Source of the DNA: a bacterium
GTDB lineage: Bacteria > Armatimonadota > Zipacnadia > Zipacnadales > UBA11051
Direction: 5' to 3'
NCBI GenBank assembly: GCA_021372615.1
Contig: JAJFUB010000159.1
Coordinates: forward strand, 1-48,184
Length of the DNA: 48,184 bases
Position numbers and translations under genes: made by a program. Below are positions 33,194 through 41,502 of the stretch, one piece after another. The stretch's first letter is position 1. Every line of letters begins with the position of its first letter. The notes beneath the pieces were generated by a model. It had not been told where the DNA came from, did not search any database, and saw only the letters and a list, made by a program, of their open reading frames with translations.

Positions 33194-34495
33194 ATGTCGC
33201 GGCGTCTCATCGGCCTGATTGTGCTGCTGCCAATGCTGGTCGCGCTGGGCGGCTGTGTCAGCCGGACCTCCGCTCCCTCGACGGATGTCGTCCTGATGCT
33301 GCGGGCCACGCCCTCCCAGATGAAGGTGTGGGAGGAAGCCACCAAGAGCTTCACGGAAGCGACCAAGATCGGCGTCACCATCCAGAACGAGCCCTACGAC
33401 AGCTACTTCACCAAGCTGCAGACGATGATCGCGGGGGGCAAGCCGCCCGATGTCGTCTTCATGGAGTCCACCCGCTTCCCCGAGTTCGTCAGCAAGGGCG
33501 CACTCGAGAACCTCGACACGTACCTCAAGGCGCAGCAGGACATCAAGCCCGACGACTTCTTCCCGGCGGCCTGGCAGGCGTACCAGTACCAGGGCGACAC
33601 CTACGGTCTGCCCAACGATCTGGCCGTCCTGGCGATTGCCTACAACGTGGACCAGTTCGAGGTGGCCGCGGCGCCCGCACCCAAGCCCGACTGGACGTGG
33701 GCCAACTACCTGAAGCTGGCCCATGGGATGACGGTGGACCGGGACGACGATGGCCGCGTGGATGTCTGGGGGACGACCATCTGCCCGTGGTGGCAAGTGT
33801 ATGTCTGGCAGAATGGGGGAGAGCTGGTGGACGACGTGCAGGCGCCGCGGCGCTCGACGTTGAGCACTCCGGCCGCCCAGCAGGCGCTGCAGTTCCTGGC
33901 CGACCTACACGCCAAGGAGAAGGTAGCCCCGAGCATGTCGCTGACCCGCGGGATGGGCCGCGTCGAGGCCTTTGCCGCCGGTCAGGTGGCCATGATCTAC
34001 TGCGGCCGCTGGGACACGGTACAGATGAACAAGATCGAGGGGCGCTGGGAGACTGCGCCGCTGCCGCGCGGGAAGGTCGCCGCCAACCTCGGCCTGGGCT
34101 CGTGCTTCAGCATCGTCAAGGGCGCCCCCCATGCGCAGAACGCCTGGAAGCTCGTCTCCTTCCTGGCCGGCAACGATGGCCAGAAGCAACTGCTGGCTGG
34201 CGGCTTCTCCACCCCCGCGCGTGAGGTCCTCGTGCACTCCGAGTACTTCACCGGCGGCCTGCTGAACAGCGGCCCCGGTGCCTTCGCCCAGGGGCTCAAG
34301 GTCATGCGCCCCGTGCCCTTCACCACGCGCTACACCGAGATCAGCAACATCTGGGAGCAGGAACTCGACCTGCTATGGTCGGGCCAGGCCACAGTCCAGC
34401 AGGTGACGCAGCGGATAGACGAGCGAGTGGACAAGGTCCTGGCTGAGGCGCAGCCGGCAACCGCCTGGCTGCTACCGCTATCCCCCTCCCTGTGA
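33194..34495 (+). CDS. ABC sugar-transport solute-binding lipoprotein (family 1)
   Basis: This 433-residue protein begins with a lipoprotein signal, lipobox LGGC with Cys21 as lipidation site. The mature part shows the extracellular solute-binding family 1 pattern: MKVWEEATKSFTEATKIGV, YFTKLQTMIAGGKPPDVVFM, YGLPNDLAVLAIAYN and AMIYCGRWD. It would deliver a sugar or oligosaccharide to an ABC importer. The permease and ATPase genes normally following are absent; the next gene is convergent pdxT. AGGGTGA precedes the ATG. The last codons (LLPLSPSL) fall in a repeat element, so the C-terminus may be repeat-derived. Confidence 0.88.
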   Translation: MSRRLIGLIVLLPMLVALGGCVSRTSAPSTDVVLMLRATPSQMKVWEEATKSFTEATKIGVTIQNEPYDSYFTKLQTMIAGGKPPDVVFMESTRFPEFVSKGALENLDTYLKAQQDIKPDDFFPAAWQAYQYQGDTYGLPNDLAVLAIAYNVDQFEVAAAPAPKPDWTWANYLKLAHGMTVDRDDDGRVDVWGTTICPWWQVYVWQNGGELVDDVQAPRRSTLSTPAAQQALQFLADLHAKEKVAPSMSLTRGMGRVEAFAAGQVAMIYCGRWDTVQMNKIEGRWETAPLPRGKVAANLGLGSCFSIVKGAPHAQNAWKLVSFLAGNDGQKQLLAGGFSTPAREVLVHSEYFTGGLLNSGPGAFAQGLKVMRPVPFTTRYTEISNIWEQELDLLWSGQATVQQVTQRIDERVDKVLAEAQPATAWLLPLSPSL

Positions 34496-34521
34496 GACGC
34501 GCAGCGTCTCCGGAGGGGGCC

Positions 34522-34582
34522 GGGGGGTAGGCCGCCGTACTCCCCCTCCCTTCAGGGAGGGGGTTGGGGGGTAGGCCGCCGT
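34522..34582. repeat. Direct repeat with bidirectional hairpin
   Basis: GGGGGGTAGGCCGCCGT occurs at 34522-34538 and 34566-34582. Between them CCCCCTCCCT and AGGGAGGGGG (34542-34563) form a ten-pair stem around TC. It separates the convergent solute-binding and pdxT genes and is a probable bidirectional terminator. The shorter form GGGGGTAGGCCGC recurs at 37483-37495. Confidence 0.7.
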
Positions 34583-35167
34583 TCAGCCTTCCGCAACGAT
34601 CTGCAGGAAGAACCGCTGTACGCGCCGGTCGTCCGTCAGCTCCGGGTGGAACGCCGTCCCCAGCAACTTCCCCTGCCGTACCGCCACGATGCGGTCGTTG
34701 AAGACCGACAGCACTTCCACGCCCTCGCCGGCTGACTCCACGTACGGGGCGCGGATGAACACCGCGCGCGTCTCTCCGCCCTCGAGGCCCCGGAACGGCA
34801 GGTCGGTCTCGAAGCTGTCTACCTGGCGCCCGAAAGCGTTGCGCCTCACGCGGCAGTTGAGCAGCCCCAGTCGCTGCTGCTCGGGGTAGTCGGCGATGTC
34901 TTTGGCCATGTAGATCAGGCCGGCGCAGGTGCCCCAGAGGCCCATGCCGCGGGCATGGGCGGCGATGATGGCCTGATCCACCCCGAACCGCTCGCACAGC
35001 TTGCCGATGGTGGTGGATTCGCCCCCGGGAATGATGAGACCGTCAAGGGTGGCGATCTCTGCGGCCTTCTTGACGGGGAAGGCCTCGGCGCCCTCGACTT
35101 CGTTCATGGCGGCAATGTGTTCCGCGAAGTCGCCCTGAATGGCGAGTACTCCAATACGCTTGCTCAT
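34583..35167 (-). CDS. pdxT: Pyridoxal 5'-phosphate synthase glutaminase subunit
   Basis: This 194-residue glutaminase releases ammonia from glutamine for PdxS. The class I amidotransferase-type triad is complete: Cys81 (GTCAGLIYMA) with His174 and Glu176 (FHPELTDD); GGEST at 48-52 forms the oxyanion region. Its synthase partner pdxS is 3 kb away on the same strand rather than adjacent, with a plus-strand gene and three small minus-strand genes between. No strong ribosome site is seen before the ATG. Confidence 0.95.
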   Translation of the reverse strand: MSKRIGVLAIQGDFAEHIAAMNEVEGAEAFPVKKAAEIATLDGLIIPGGESTTIGKLCERFGVDQAIIAAHARGMGLWGTCAGLIYMAKDIADYPEQQRLGLLNCRVRRNAFGRQVDSFETDLPFRGLEGGETRAVFIRAPYVESAGEGVEVLSVFNDRIVAVRQGKLLGTAFHPELTDDRRVQRFFLQIVAEG

Positions 35168-35302
35168 ACTGACAACTCAACTCTCTACAGACAGGGCCTC
35201 GGTCCCGTCAGGCATGGCGCTGGCGCTCAACCCGGGCCACGACTTGTGCCCGGCCGGCGCACGATGTGCTACAATAGCTCAGCCAGGCCCATCGTGCAAG
35301 GC

Positions 35303-37498
35303 ATGACTGCCCATCTGCCGGGGCCGGAAGTCTGCCCGGACGCCTGCGTGGCGCCCGGGGGAGAGGGTAGGGCCGTGACCGGCGCCGACGACAGGCAGAG
35401 CGCACCGTCCGCGACGTCTCCGACCGCCTGGCACGCCCGCCGCCTGCCGGCGCTCAGTCCCCGGGTCAGGCGCGACCTGGCAGCCCTCGGCTTCTTCACC
35501 GTCGCCACCCTCGTCCTGCTCTACCGCATGGTGCTGAACCTCGACGTCTTCGCACCTGATCCCGGCGATCCCCTCCTCAATGGCTGGATCATGGCCTGGG
35601 ACGTGCATGCCCTGACCGGCGGGCTGAGGCACTTCTTCGACACCAACATCTTCTTCCCGTATCCCCTGACGCTGGCCTACTCCGAGACGCTACTGGGCGA
35701 CCTGCCCCTCGCCGGCCCCCTCATCGCCCTCACCGGCAATCCCCTGCTGGCGTGCAATGCCGTGGTGCTGGCCAGCTTCATTCTGGGTGGCTGGTGCATG
35801 TACTTCGCGGTCAGTCGGATGACCGGGAGCGGCTGGGCCGGACTGATCGCCGGGACGGTGTACGCATTCCAGCTCGAGCGCTTCGCCGCGCTCACGCACG
35901 TGCAACTGCTGACGACGCAGTGGCTGCCCCTGATCGTCTACTTCGCTGACCGCCTGCTGCGCGAGGGGCGCTGGCGGGACTGGCTGGGGCTGGCAATGTT
36001 CTTCAGCCTGCAGTTCCTGTGTGGGATGAACGTCGGGCTGTTCGCGGCGTTGCTGCTCGCTCTGCTGGTGGCCGGTTACCTGGTAGCGGGGCTGGCTCGG
36101 CTGTCGCCGCGTCTGCTCCTCCAGGGCGGGGCCTTCCTGGCCGTGACGCTGGCCGTGAACCTGCCGCTGGCGGCCCCGTACTTCACCCTGGCGCGACAGA
36201 TGCAGATGCAGCGGTCGGTGGCCGACCTGCCGTTGTTCAGCGCCGCCCCGCTGAACTACCTCACCCCCGACCCGGCCCACTGGCTCTACGGCAGCGTGGG
36301 CCGGACGCTCGCCTGGGGCGAGATGCGCGGCGGCGAACACTTCCTCTTCCTGGGCCTCATCGCCTGGGGGCTGGCGCTACTGGCCCTGCTGGGACGCGCG
36401 GAGAGCGGTGCACAGCGGCGGCGGGTGTGGGTGTTCGCCGGGGTGACGGCCGTGCTGATCGTCCTGTCGTGGGGGCCGAAGCTGGGCAGTGTGTCGCTGC
36501 CGTATACCCTCGTCTTCGACTACCTGCCGGGCTTCCGCAGCATCCGGGCACCGGCGCGGCTCGTCACGATGGTGGCGCTGCTGGTCGCCTTCCTGGGCGG
36601 CGTCGGGGCGCACCGCCTGCTCGGCCGAGTCGGGTCGTGGCGTCGCTACGTGGCCCCGCTCCTGTGCCTGCTCGCCATGGTCGAGGCCGGCTTCATGAAC
36701 TGGCCCGGCGTGATCGTCCCTCCGCCCAACCAGGGTCCCGCCGTGTACCAGTGGCTGGGGCAGCAGCCGGACCGCCCCGTCGTCCTTGAACTCCCGATCC
36801 CGAGCCACTCGGCACTCCAGGCCTTCACGCAATGCGCCCGGCAGTACTACTCCACCGGGCACTGGCAGCGCACCGTCAACGGCTACAGCGGCTTCCTGAC
36901 CAGGGCCTACGGCGCGATTGCCGCCGCGTCGCAGCGCTTCCCGGATGAGGCGACGCTGCGGTGGCTGCAGGGGCTGCGGGTGGACCTGGTGATCCTACAC
37001 CGGGGAGACTACGAGGCGGGGCAGTGGGAGGCGCTGCAGGCGGCTCTGCCCGCCTGGGCCGATCGCCTGCAGCCGCTGCAGGACTTCGACGATGCGCGCG
37101 TGCTGCGGGTCGCCCTGCCGCCGTGGAATGCAGGCGTGGCGCGGCCGGAGTTCGGGGGGAAGCTGCGGCTCCTGGGCTATGCGCCGCCCTCGCCGGGCCG
37201 GAAGCCGGCGACGCTGGAGCTCTTCTGGCAGGCCCGCACGGCGCCGGGCGACTACGACGTGGTGCTGCAGCCGGCAGATGACTCGGCGCTGACCGTCGCC
37301 CTGTCGGCTGACGGCGGTGCGCCGGCGCAGTGGCACATCGGCGAAGTGGAGATACAGGACGTGCCGTTGCCGCCGACCGGCCAGGAGTGGCGAACGGTGG
37401 CCCTGACCGTACGGGACAGGGCCACCGGGATAGCGCTACCCATTACGGCCGAGGGGCAGGCTCTGGAGACTGTGCAACTTGAGGGGGTAGGCCGCTAG
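35303..37498 (+). CDS. Large multi-pass membrane protein, GT-C/YfhO-like
   Basis: The product is about 731 residues from ATG 35303. A hydrophilic N-terminus (about 1-60) is followed by around ten membrane segments to about residue 470, then a soluble C-terminal part. The first loop holds DPGDPLLNGWIMAWD, an acidic pair typical of lipid-linked sugar glycosyltransferases. SIRAPARLVTMVALLVAF near 415 resembles the YfhO group. The C-terminal region (about 600-731) is beta-rich. A TACAAT at 35270-35275 may be its -10, without a good -35. It sits between pdxT and the hicA side of the pdxS cluster on the opposite strand. Substrate and sugar are unknown. Confidence 0.6.
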   Translation: MTAHLPGPEVCPDACVAPGGEGRAVTGADDRQSAPSATSPTAWHARRLPALSPRVRRDLAALGFFTVATLVLLYRMVLNLDVFAPDPGDPLLNGWIMAWDVHALTGGLRHFFDTNIFFPYPLTLAYSETLLGDLPLAGPLIALTGNPLLACNAVVLASFILGGWCMYFAVSRMTGSGWAGLIAGTVYAFQLERFAALTHVQLLTTQWLPLIVYFADRLLREGRWRDWLGLAMFFSLQFLCGMNVGLFAALLLALLVAGYLVAGLARLSPRLLLQGGAFLAVTLAVNLPLAAPYFTLARQMQMQRSVADLPLFSAAPLNYLTPDPAHWLYGSVGRTLAWGEMRGGEHFLFLGLIAWGLALLALLGRAESGAQRRRVWVFAGVTAVLIVLSWGPKLGSVSLPYTLVFDYLPGFRSIRAPARLVTMVALLVAFLGGVGAHRLLGRVGSWRRYVAPLLCLLAMVEAGFMNWPGVIVPPPNQGPAVYQWLGQQPDRPVVLELPIPSHSALQAFTQCARQYYSTGHWQRTVNGYSGFLTRAYGAIAAASQRFPDEATLRWLQGLRVDLVILHRGDYEAGQWEALQAALPAWADRLQPLQDFDDARVLRVALPPWNAGVARPEFGGKLRLLGYAPPSPGRKPATLELFWQARTAPGDYDVVLQPADDSALTVALSADGGAPAQWHIGEVEIQDVPLPPTGQEWRTVALTVRDRATGIALPITAEGQALETVQLEGVGR

Positions 37499-37749
37499 CC
37501 GCGCTTGCCGACCCGGGCCAGCCACGCGCCGACCACGGCTCCGACGAACATCGCCAGCGGCAAGAGGCTCTGGGGGAGCAGGTGCTCCCGCACTTGCGGA
37601 GCCGCCTCCTGCCCGTGCGCCAGCCCCATCTGATGGCCGGCGATCGCCACATCCACCGCCACGAAGACGCCGAACCCGACCAGCGCGCCGAAGATCGCCG
37701 CGAGCACCATACGGAAGGCGCGGGTCCACGACACCCCACGTACCCTCAC
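37495..37749 (-). CDS. Small two-helix membrane protein
   Basis: This 84-residue protein has two membrane segments, AFRMVLAAIFGALVGFGVFV (about 11-30) and LLPLAMFVGAVVGAWLA (about 62-78). It starts at GTG 37749 with GGGGGAGGG some ten bases upstream. Its last four bases overlap the end of the convergent membrane-protein gene. It lies 34 bases below hicA on the same strand and may be the last gene of the pdxS-hicB-hicA transcript. Family not recognised. Confidence 0.5.
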   Translation of the reverse strand: MRVRGVSWTRAFRMVLAAIFGALVGFGVFVAVDVAIAGHQMGLAHGQEAAPQVREHLLPQSLLPLAMFVGAVVGAWLARVGKRG

Positions 37750-37783
37750 GGCTCACCACCCTCCCCCTGCTGCCCACGCCTCA

Positions 37784-38005
37784 CTACAGGGACGCAATGA
37801 ACTCCTCGACGGTCATGTCGGCCCGCTTCACCAGAGCGGACAGCAGCCCGGGCTTCAGCAGATCGTGGTCGGGTACCGACAGGTGCTGGCCCGTCTGCGG
37901 GTGGCGCAGTATGAAGTGGCTGCCCTGCGTCCTGACGTGCCGGTAGCCCGCCCTCTCGAACACTGCCCGCGCCTTCCGCCCCGAGATGCGCGGCAGCCTG
38001 GGCAT
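37784..38005 (-). CDS. hicA: HicA-type mRNA interferase toxin
   Basis: This 73-residue protein has the compact HicA double-stranded RNA-binding-like fold. The pattern ISGRKARAVFERAGYRHVRT then GSHFILRHP, with His30 as the catalytic histidine, and LSVPDHDLLKPGLL is characteristic. It would cleave mRNA when not bound by HicB. Its ATG overlaps the hicB stop as TGATG, so translation is coupled. The order is antitoxin first, the reverse of many hic loci. Confidence 0.88.
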   Translation of the reverse strand: MPRLPRISGRKARAVFERAGYRHVRTQGSHFILRHPQTGQHLSVPDHDLLKPGLLSALVKRADMTVEEFIASL

Positions 38006-38244
38006 CAGCTCGCGACCTCCACCGGGACGCTGGCCAGGAAGGTCGTGCCCGCCGGCAGGGGGTCGCCGTGAGCGACCATCGAGAGCAGGCATCCCTGAGC
38101 CGCCTCGCGGATGTTGCTCAGCGCCTCCTCGACGGTATCACCCTCACTCAGACACCCGGGGATGTCCAGGCACTCGGCGACATAGCCCCCGGCCTCTGCG
38201 TCAAGACGGATGATCACAGACAGGTTCAGGTACTGTGCTGACAT
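38005..38244 (-). CDS. hicB: HicB-like antitoxin, no DNA-binding domain
   Basis: This protein of about 79 residues has the degenerate RNase H fold of HicB: VIIRLDAEAGGYVAECLDIP, then GCLSEGDTVEEALSNIREA. It ends after the fold, so the usual C-terminal helix-turn-helix or ribbon-helix-helix is absent and autorepression is unlikely. ATG 38244 is two bases past the pdxS stop; ATG 38247 overlaps that stop as TGATG. Expression therefore depends on pdxS translation and transcription. Confidence 0.85.
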   Translation of the reverse strand: MSAQYLNLSVIIRLDAEAGGYVAECLDIPGCLSEGDTVEEALSNIREAAQGCLLSMVAHGDPLPAGTTFLASVPVEVAS

Positions 38245-38246
38245 CA

Positions 38247-39134
38247 TCACCACCCTCGGTTCGCCAGGCGCTCCTCTTCCGGCATGGTGCGGACGTCGAG
38301 GCCGGGCATGGCGCCCTTGAGGCCACGGCAGGCCTTCGCAACTTCCATCGGGTCCTGGTAGTACGTGCAGGCATGGACGATGGCCTGCGCGCGCTCGGCC
38401 GGGTCCTCGCTCTTGAAGATGCCGCTGCCCACGAAGATGGCCTCGGCGCCCAGCTGCATCATCAGCGCCGCGTCGGCGGGCGTGGCGATGCCGCCGGCCG
38501 AGAAGTTCGGCACCGGCAGCTTGCCCGTCTCGGCGATCTGCTTGACCAGCTCGAACGGAGCCGCCAGGTTCTTGCTCTCGGTCATCAGCTCATCATCGCG
38601 CAACTGCGTGAGGTGCTTCATCTCCGTCATCACGGTGCGCATGTGGCGGGTGGCCTCGACGATGTTGCCGCTGCCGGCCTCGCCCTTGGTGCGGATCATC
38701 GCCGCGCCCTCGCCGATGCGACGGAGCGCTTCGGCCAGGCACGTGCAGCCGCACACGAACGGGACCTTGAAGTCGTGCTTCCAGATGTGGAAGCTCTCGT
38801 CGGCGGGTGTCAGCACTTCGCTCTCGTCAATGAAGTCCACGCCGATGGCCTCGAGCACCTGGGCCTCGGCGAAATGACCGATGCGGGCCTTAGCCATGAC
38901 GGGGATCGTCACGACCTCCATGATCTTCTCGATCACCGACAGGTCGGCCATGCGGGCTACGCCGCCCTCCTTGCGGATGTCAGCGGGCACCCGCTCGAGC
39001 GCCATGACCGACACCGCGCCGGCGTCTTCGGCAATCTTGGCCTGCTCCGGCGTGGTCACGTCCATGATCACGCCGCCCCGCAGCATCTCGGCCAGGCCAA
39101 CCTTGTTTCGCCAAGTGGATACGTCAGTCACCAT
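38247..39134 (-). CDS. pdxS: Pyridoxal 5'-phosphate synthase, synthase subunit
   Basis: This protein of about 295 residues assembles PLP from ribose-5-phosphate, glyceraldehyde-3-phosphate and ammonia. Family marks are strong: [65 protein letters not shown] and [17 protein letters not shown] precedes three possible starts (ATG 39137, ATG 39134, GTG 39131); 39134 is chosen for spacing. The stop overlaps or nearly overlaps hicB. A promoter is predicted at 39218-39246, leaving a leader of about 75 bases with a CGGCAG/CTGCCG hairpin (39168-39186). Confidence 0.96.
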   Translation of the reverse strand: MVTDVSTWRNKVGLAEMLRGGVIMDVTTPEQAKIAEDAGAVSVMALERVPADIRKEGGVARMADLSVIEKIMEVVTIPVMAKARIGHFAEAQVLEAIGVDFIDESEVLTPADESFHIWKHDFKVPFVCGCTCLAEALRRIGEGAAMIRTKGEAGSGNIVEATRHMRTVMTEMKHLTQLRDDELMTESKNLAAPFELVKQIAETGKLPVPNFSAGGIATPADAALMMQLGAEAIFVGSGIFKSEDPAERAQAIVHACTYYQDPMEVAKACRGLKGAMPGLDVRTMPEEERLANRGW

Positions 39135-39217
39135 CATCGCCTCCTGGGCTGTAGACACAACACAACGCGGCAGTGTGTGGCTGCCGTCGTGAGATTCAAC
39201 TCCTGATACGGACACCC

Positions 39218-39246
39218 ATCTTACTGCAAACCGCACCCAGTGGCAA
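39218..39246 (-). promoter_or_regulatory. pdxS promoter
   Basis: On the minus strand TTGCCA (39246-39241) and TAAGAT (39223-39218) are spaced by 17 bases, giving a start near 39211. It would drive pdxS, hicB, hicA and perhaps the small membrane gene. Confidence 0.65.
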
Positions 39247-39317
39247 GGGGCGCTGGGCGGCTTCCGACACGGCCTTGGGGCGCATCTCCGGCCAACGTGG
39301 CCACGCGCAGATTTCGC

Positions 39318-39346
39318 TTGCTACACTCTGATTAGAGTGCTATAAG
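39318..39346 (+). promoter_or_regulatory. Prepilin gene promoter with spacer palindrome
   Basis: TTGCTA (39318-39323) and TATAAG (39341-39346) are spaced by 17 bases. Sixteen of these form CACTCTGATTAGAGTG, a perfect six-base inverted repeat around GATT, which could be an operator. Transcription should start near 39353-39355. Confidence 0.7.
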
Positions 39347-39355
39347 AGTCCTCGA

Positions 39356-39415
39356 TGAGTGCCAGGGGAGTCTGCCGCTGCGGCCCGCCCGTCCGCAGTT
39401 ACCCCCTGGCACTCA
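39356..39415 (+). promoter_or_regulatory. 5'-terminal stem-loop in the prepilin mRNA leader
   Basis: TGAGTGCCAGGGG (39356-39368) pairs perfectly with CCCCTGGCACTCA (39403-39415), 13 pairs. Inside, CTGCGG (39378-39383) pairs with CCGCAG (39393-39398). The stem starts one to three bases after the predicted transcription start and ends 39 bases before the ATG, leaving the GGAG ribosome site free. It may stabilise the mRNA or act as a regulatory RNA element. Confidence 0.72.
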
Positions 39416-39454
39416 CAACGACTACACGCCTCTGGCTCGAACGGAGACAGGACC

Positions 39455-40198
<744 letters not shown>

Positions 40199-40227
40199 GC
40201 CTGTCACCGGGGGTGGACAACGCAGGA

Positions 40228-40258
40228 ACTGCCGGGGCCGGAGGGGAACCCCGGCAGT
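40228..40258 (+). terminator. Hairpin after the prepilin gene
   Basis: ACTGCCGGGG (40228-40237) pairs perfectly with CCCCGGCAGT (40249-40258), 30 bases after the stop and followed by ATCCCTTTGTGTT. It likely ends or attenuates the prepilin transcript before the GT9 gene. Confidence 0.65.
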
Positions 40259-40299
40259 ATCCCTTTGTGTTGGCAACCACGAGGAGACCGCGCCCTGCC

Positions 40300-41499
40300 G
40301 TGAGTCTGCACTTCATGCGTTTGATGGACCGCTACCTGGGGATCCTGGCCTGCTGGCTGCTGACCGGGCATCGCCACACGCTGGGGCGCCTGCTTGGCCG
40401 GCGACAGGTGCAGCCCCCGCGGGCCATCCTGCTCATCAAGCTGTGGGGCCTGGGGAGCGTGCTGCTGACCGGACCGGTCCAGCGGGCCCTCAAGCAAGCC
40501 TATCCCCAGGCGAAGCTGATCTTCCTGACCTTCGCGCAGAACCGTTGGGCCGCCGAGGCCCTGGGCCTGGCGGATGAGGTGTGGACGATCGGCACGCGCG
40601 GGGTGCTGGGGGCGCTGAGCGACCTGTCCACGATCCTGCGGCGCTGCCGCCGCGAGCATGTGGACCTGGCGCTGGACCTCGAGTTCTTCTCCCGTCTGCC
40701 GGCCGTGCTCACGTACCTGTCGGGTGCGCCGCGCCGCCTGGGCTACTGGGCCCGCGGCAAGTCCTGCGGCGACCTGTTCACCGACCGCTGCACGTACAAC
40801 CCCTACCGCCATGTGACTGAGATCTTCGGCGCCCTGTCCGAGCTGGCCGGCGCTCCCTGCGACGCGGCCACACCGGTCGCGCCGCGAGTGGAGGCGGCCG
40901 ACCTGGCCTCCGTGCGCGCCAAGCTTCGCGAAGCCGGCCTGGCCGATGACACTGCCTTCGTCGTCCTGTCCCCCAACGTCAGCGACTTCGGCGCCGAGCT
41001 GCGGCGCTGGCCCCAGGAGCGGTGGGCGGAGTTGGCCGACCGGCTCCGGAGCGAGGCGGGCCTGCCCTGTGTCATGGTCGGCGCCCCGAGCGATGTGGCC
41101 TATGTGGACGGCATCGCGGCGCTCTGCGCGCCCGCGACCGGCGTCCACTCACTGGCCGGCCAGACGAGCATGGGCGAGCTGGCGGCAGTGCTGAGCCTGG
41201 CCGGCGCGCTGGCGGCTTGCGACTCGGGTCCCGTCGCCCTCGCGGCGTGTCTGGACACGCCCACGGTGGCGCTCTTCAGCACCGAGACCCCGGTCCTGTA
41301 CGGGCCACGCGGGCCTCACCACCGCGTCATCTATAAGGGCCTGTACTGCAGCCCCTGTCTGAGTGTGTTCAACGACAAGGTCGTGGACTTCACCTGTGAC
41401 AACCGCTGCGTGCAGGACATCACGGTGAGCGAGGTGCTGGCGGCGGTACGGGAGATCGTGCGCACCCCGGCCGCACCTGAACCGGCGGAGAGACACTAA
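40300..41499 (+). CDS. Glycosyltransferase family 9 (heptosyltransferase-like)
   Basis: The product is about 399 residues. GT9 marks are AILLIKLWGLGSVLLTGP (near 42), RRLGYWARGKSCG (near 148), VVLSPNVSDFGAELRRWP and the donor-binding region ACDSGPVALAACLDTPTVALFS (near 310, in two halves). It would transfer heptose or another sugar from a nucleotide donor onto an envelope glycan. The start is uncertain: GTG 40300 (13 bases after AGGAG) or ATG 40315; open frame farther upstream crosses the terminator and is excluded. The next gene starts three bases after the stop. Confidence 0.82.
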   Translation: MSLHFMRLMDRYLGILACWLLTGHRHTLGRLLGRRQVQPPRAILLIKLWGLGSVLLTGPVQRALKQAYPQAKLIFLTFAQNRWAAEALGLADEVWTIGTRGVLGALSDLSTILRRCRREHVDLALDLEFFSRLPAVLTYLSGAPRRLGYWARGKSCGDLFTDRCTYNPYRHVTEIFGALSELAGAPCDAATPVAPRVEAADLASVRAKLREAGLADDTAFVVLSPNVSDFGAELRRWPQERWAELADRLRSEAGLPCVMVGAPSDVAYVDGIAALCAPATGVHSLAGQTSMGELAAVLSLAGALAACDSGPVALAACLDTPTVALFSTETPVLYGPRGPHHRVIYKGLYCSPCLSVFNDKVVDFTCDNRCVQDITVSEVLAAVREIVRTPAAPEPAERH

Positions 41500-41502
41500 G
41501 CC

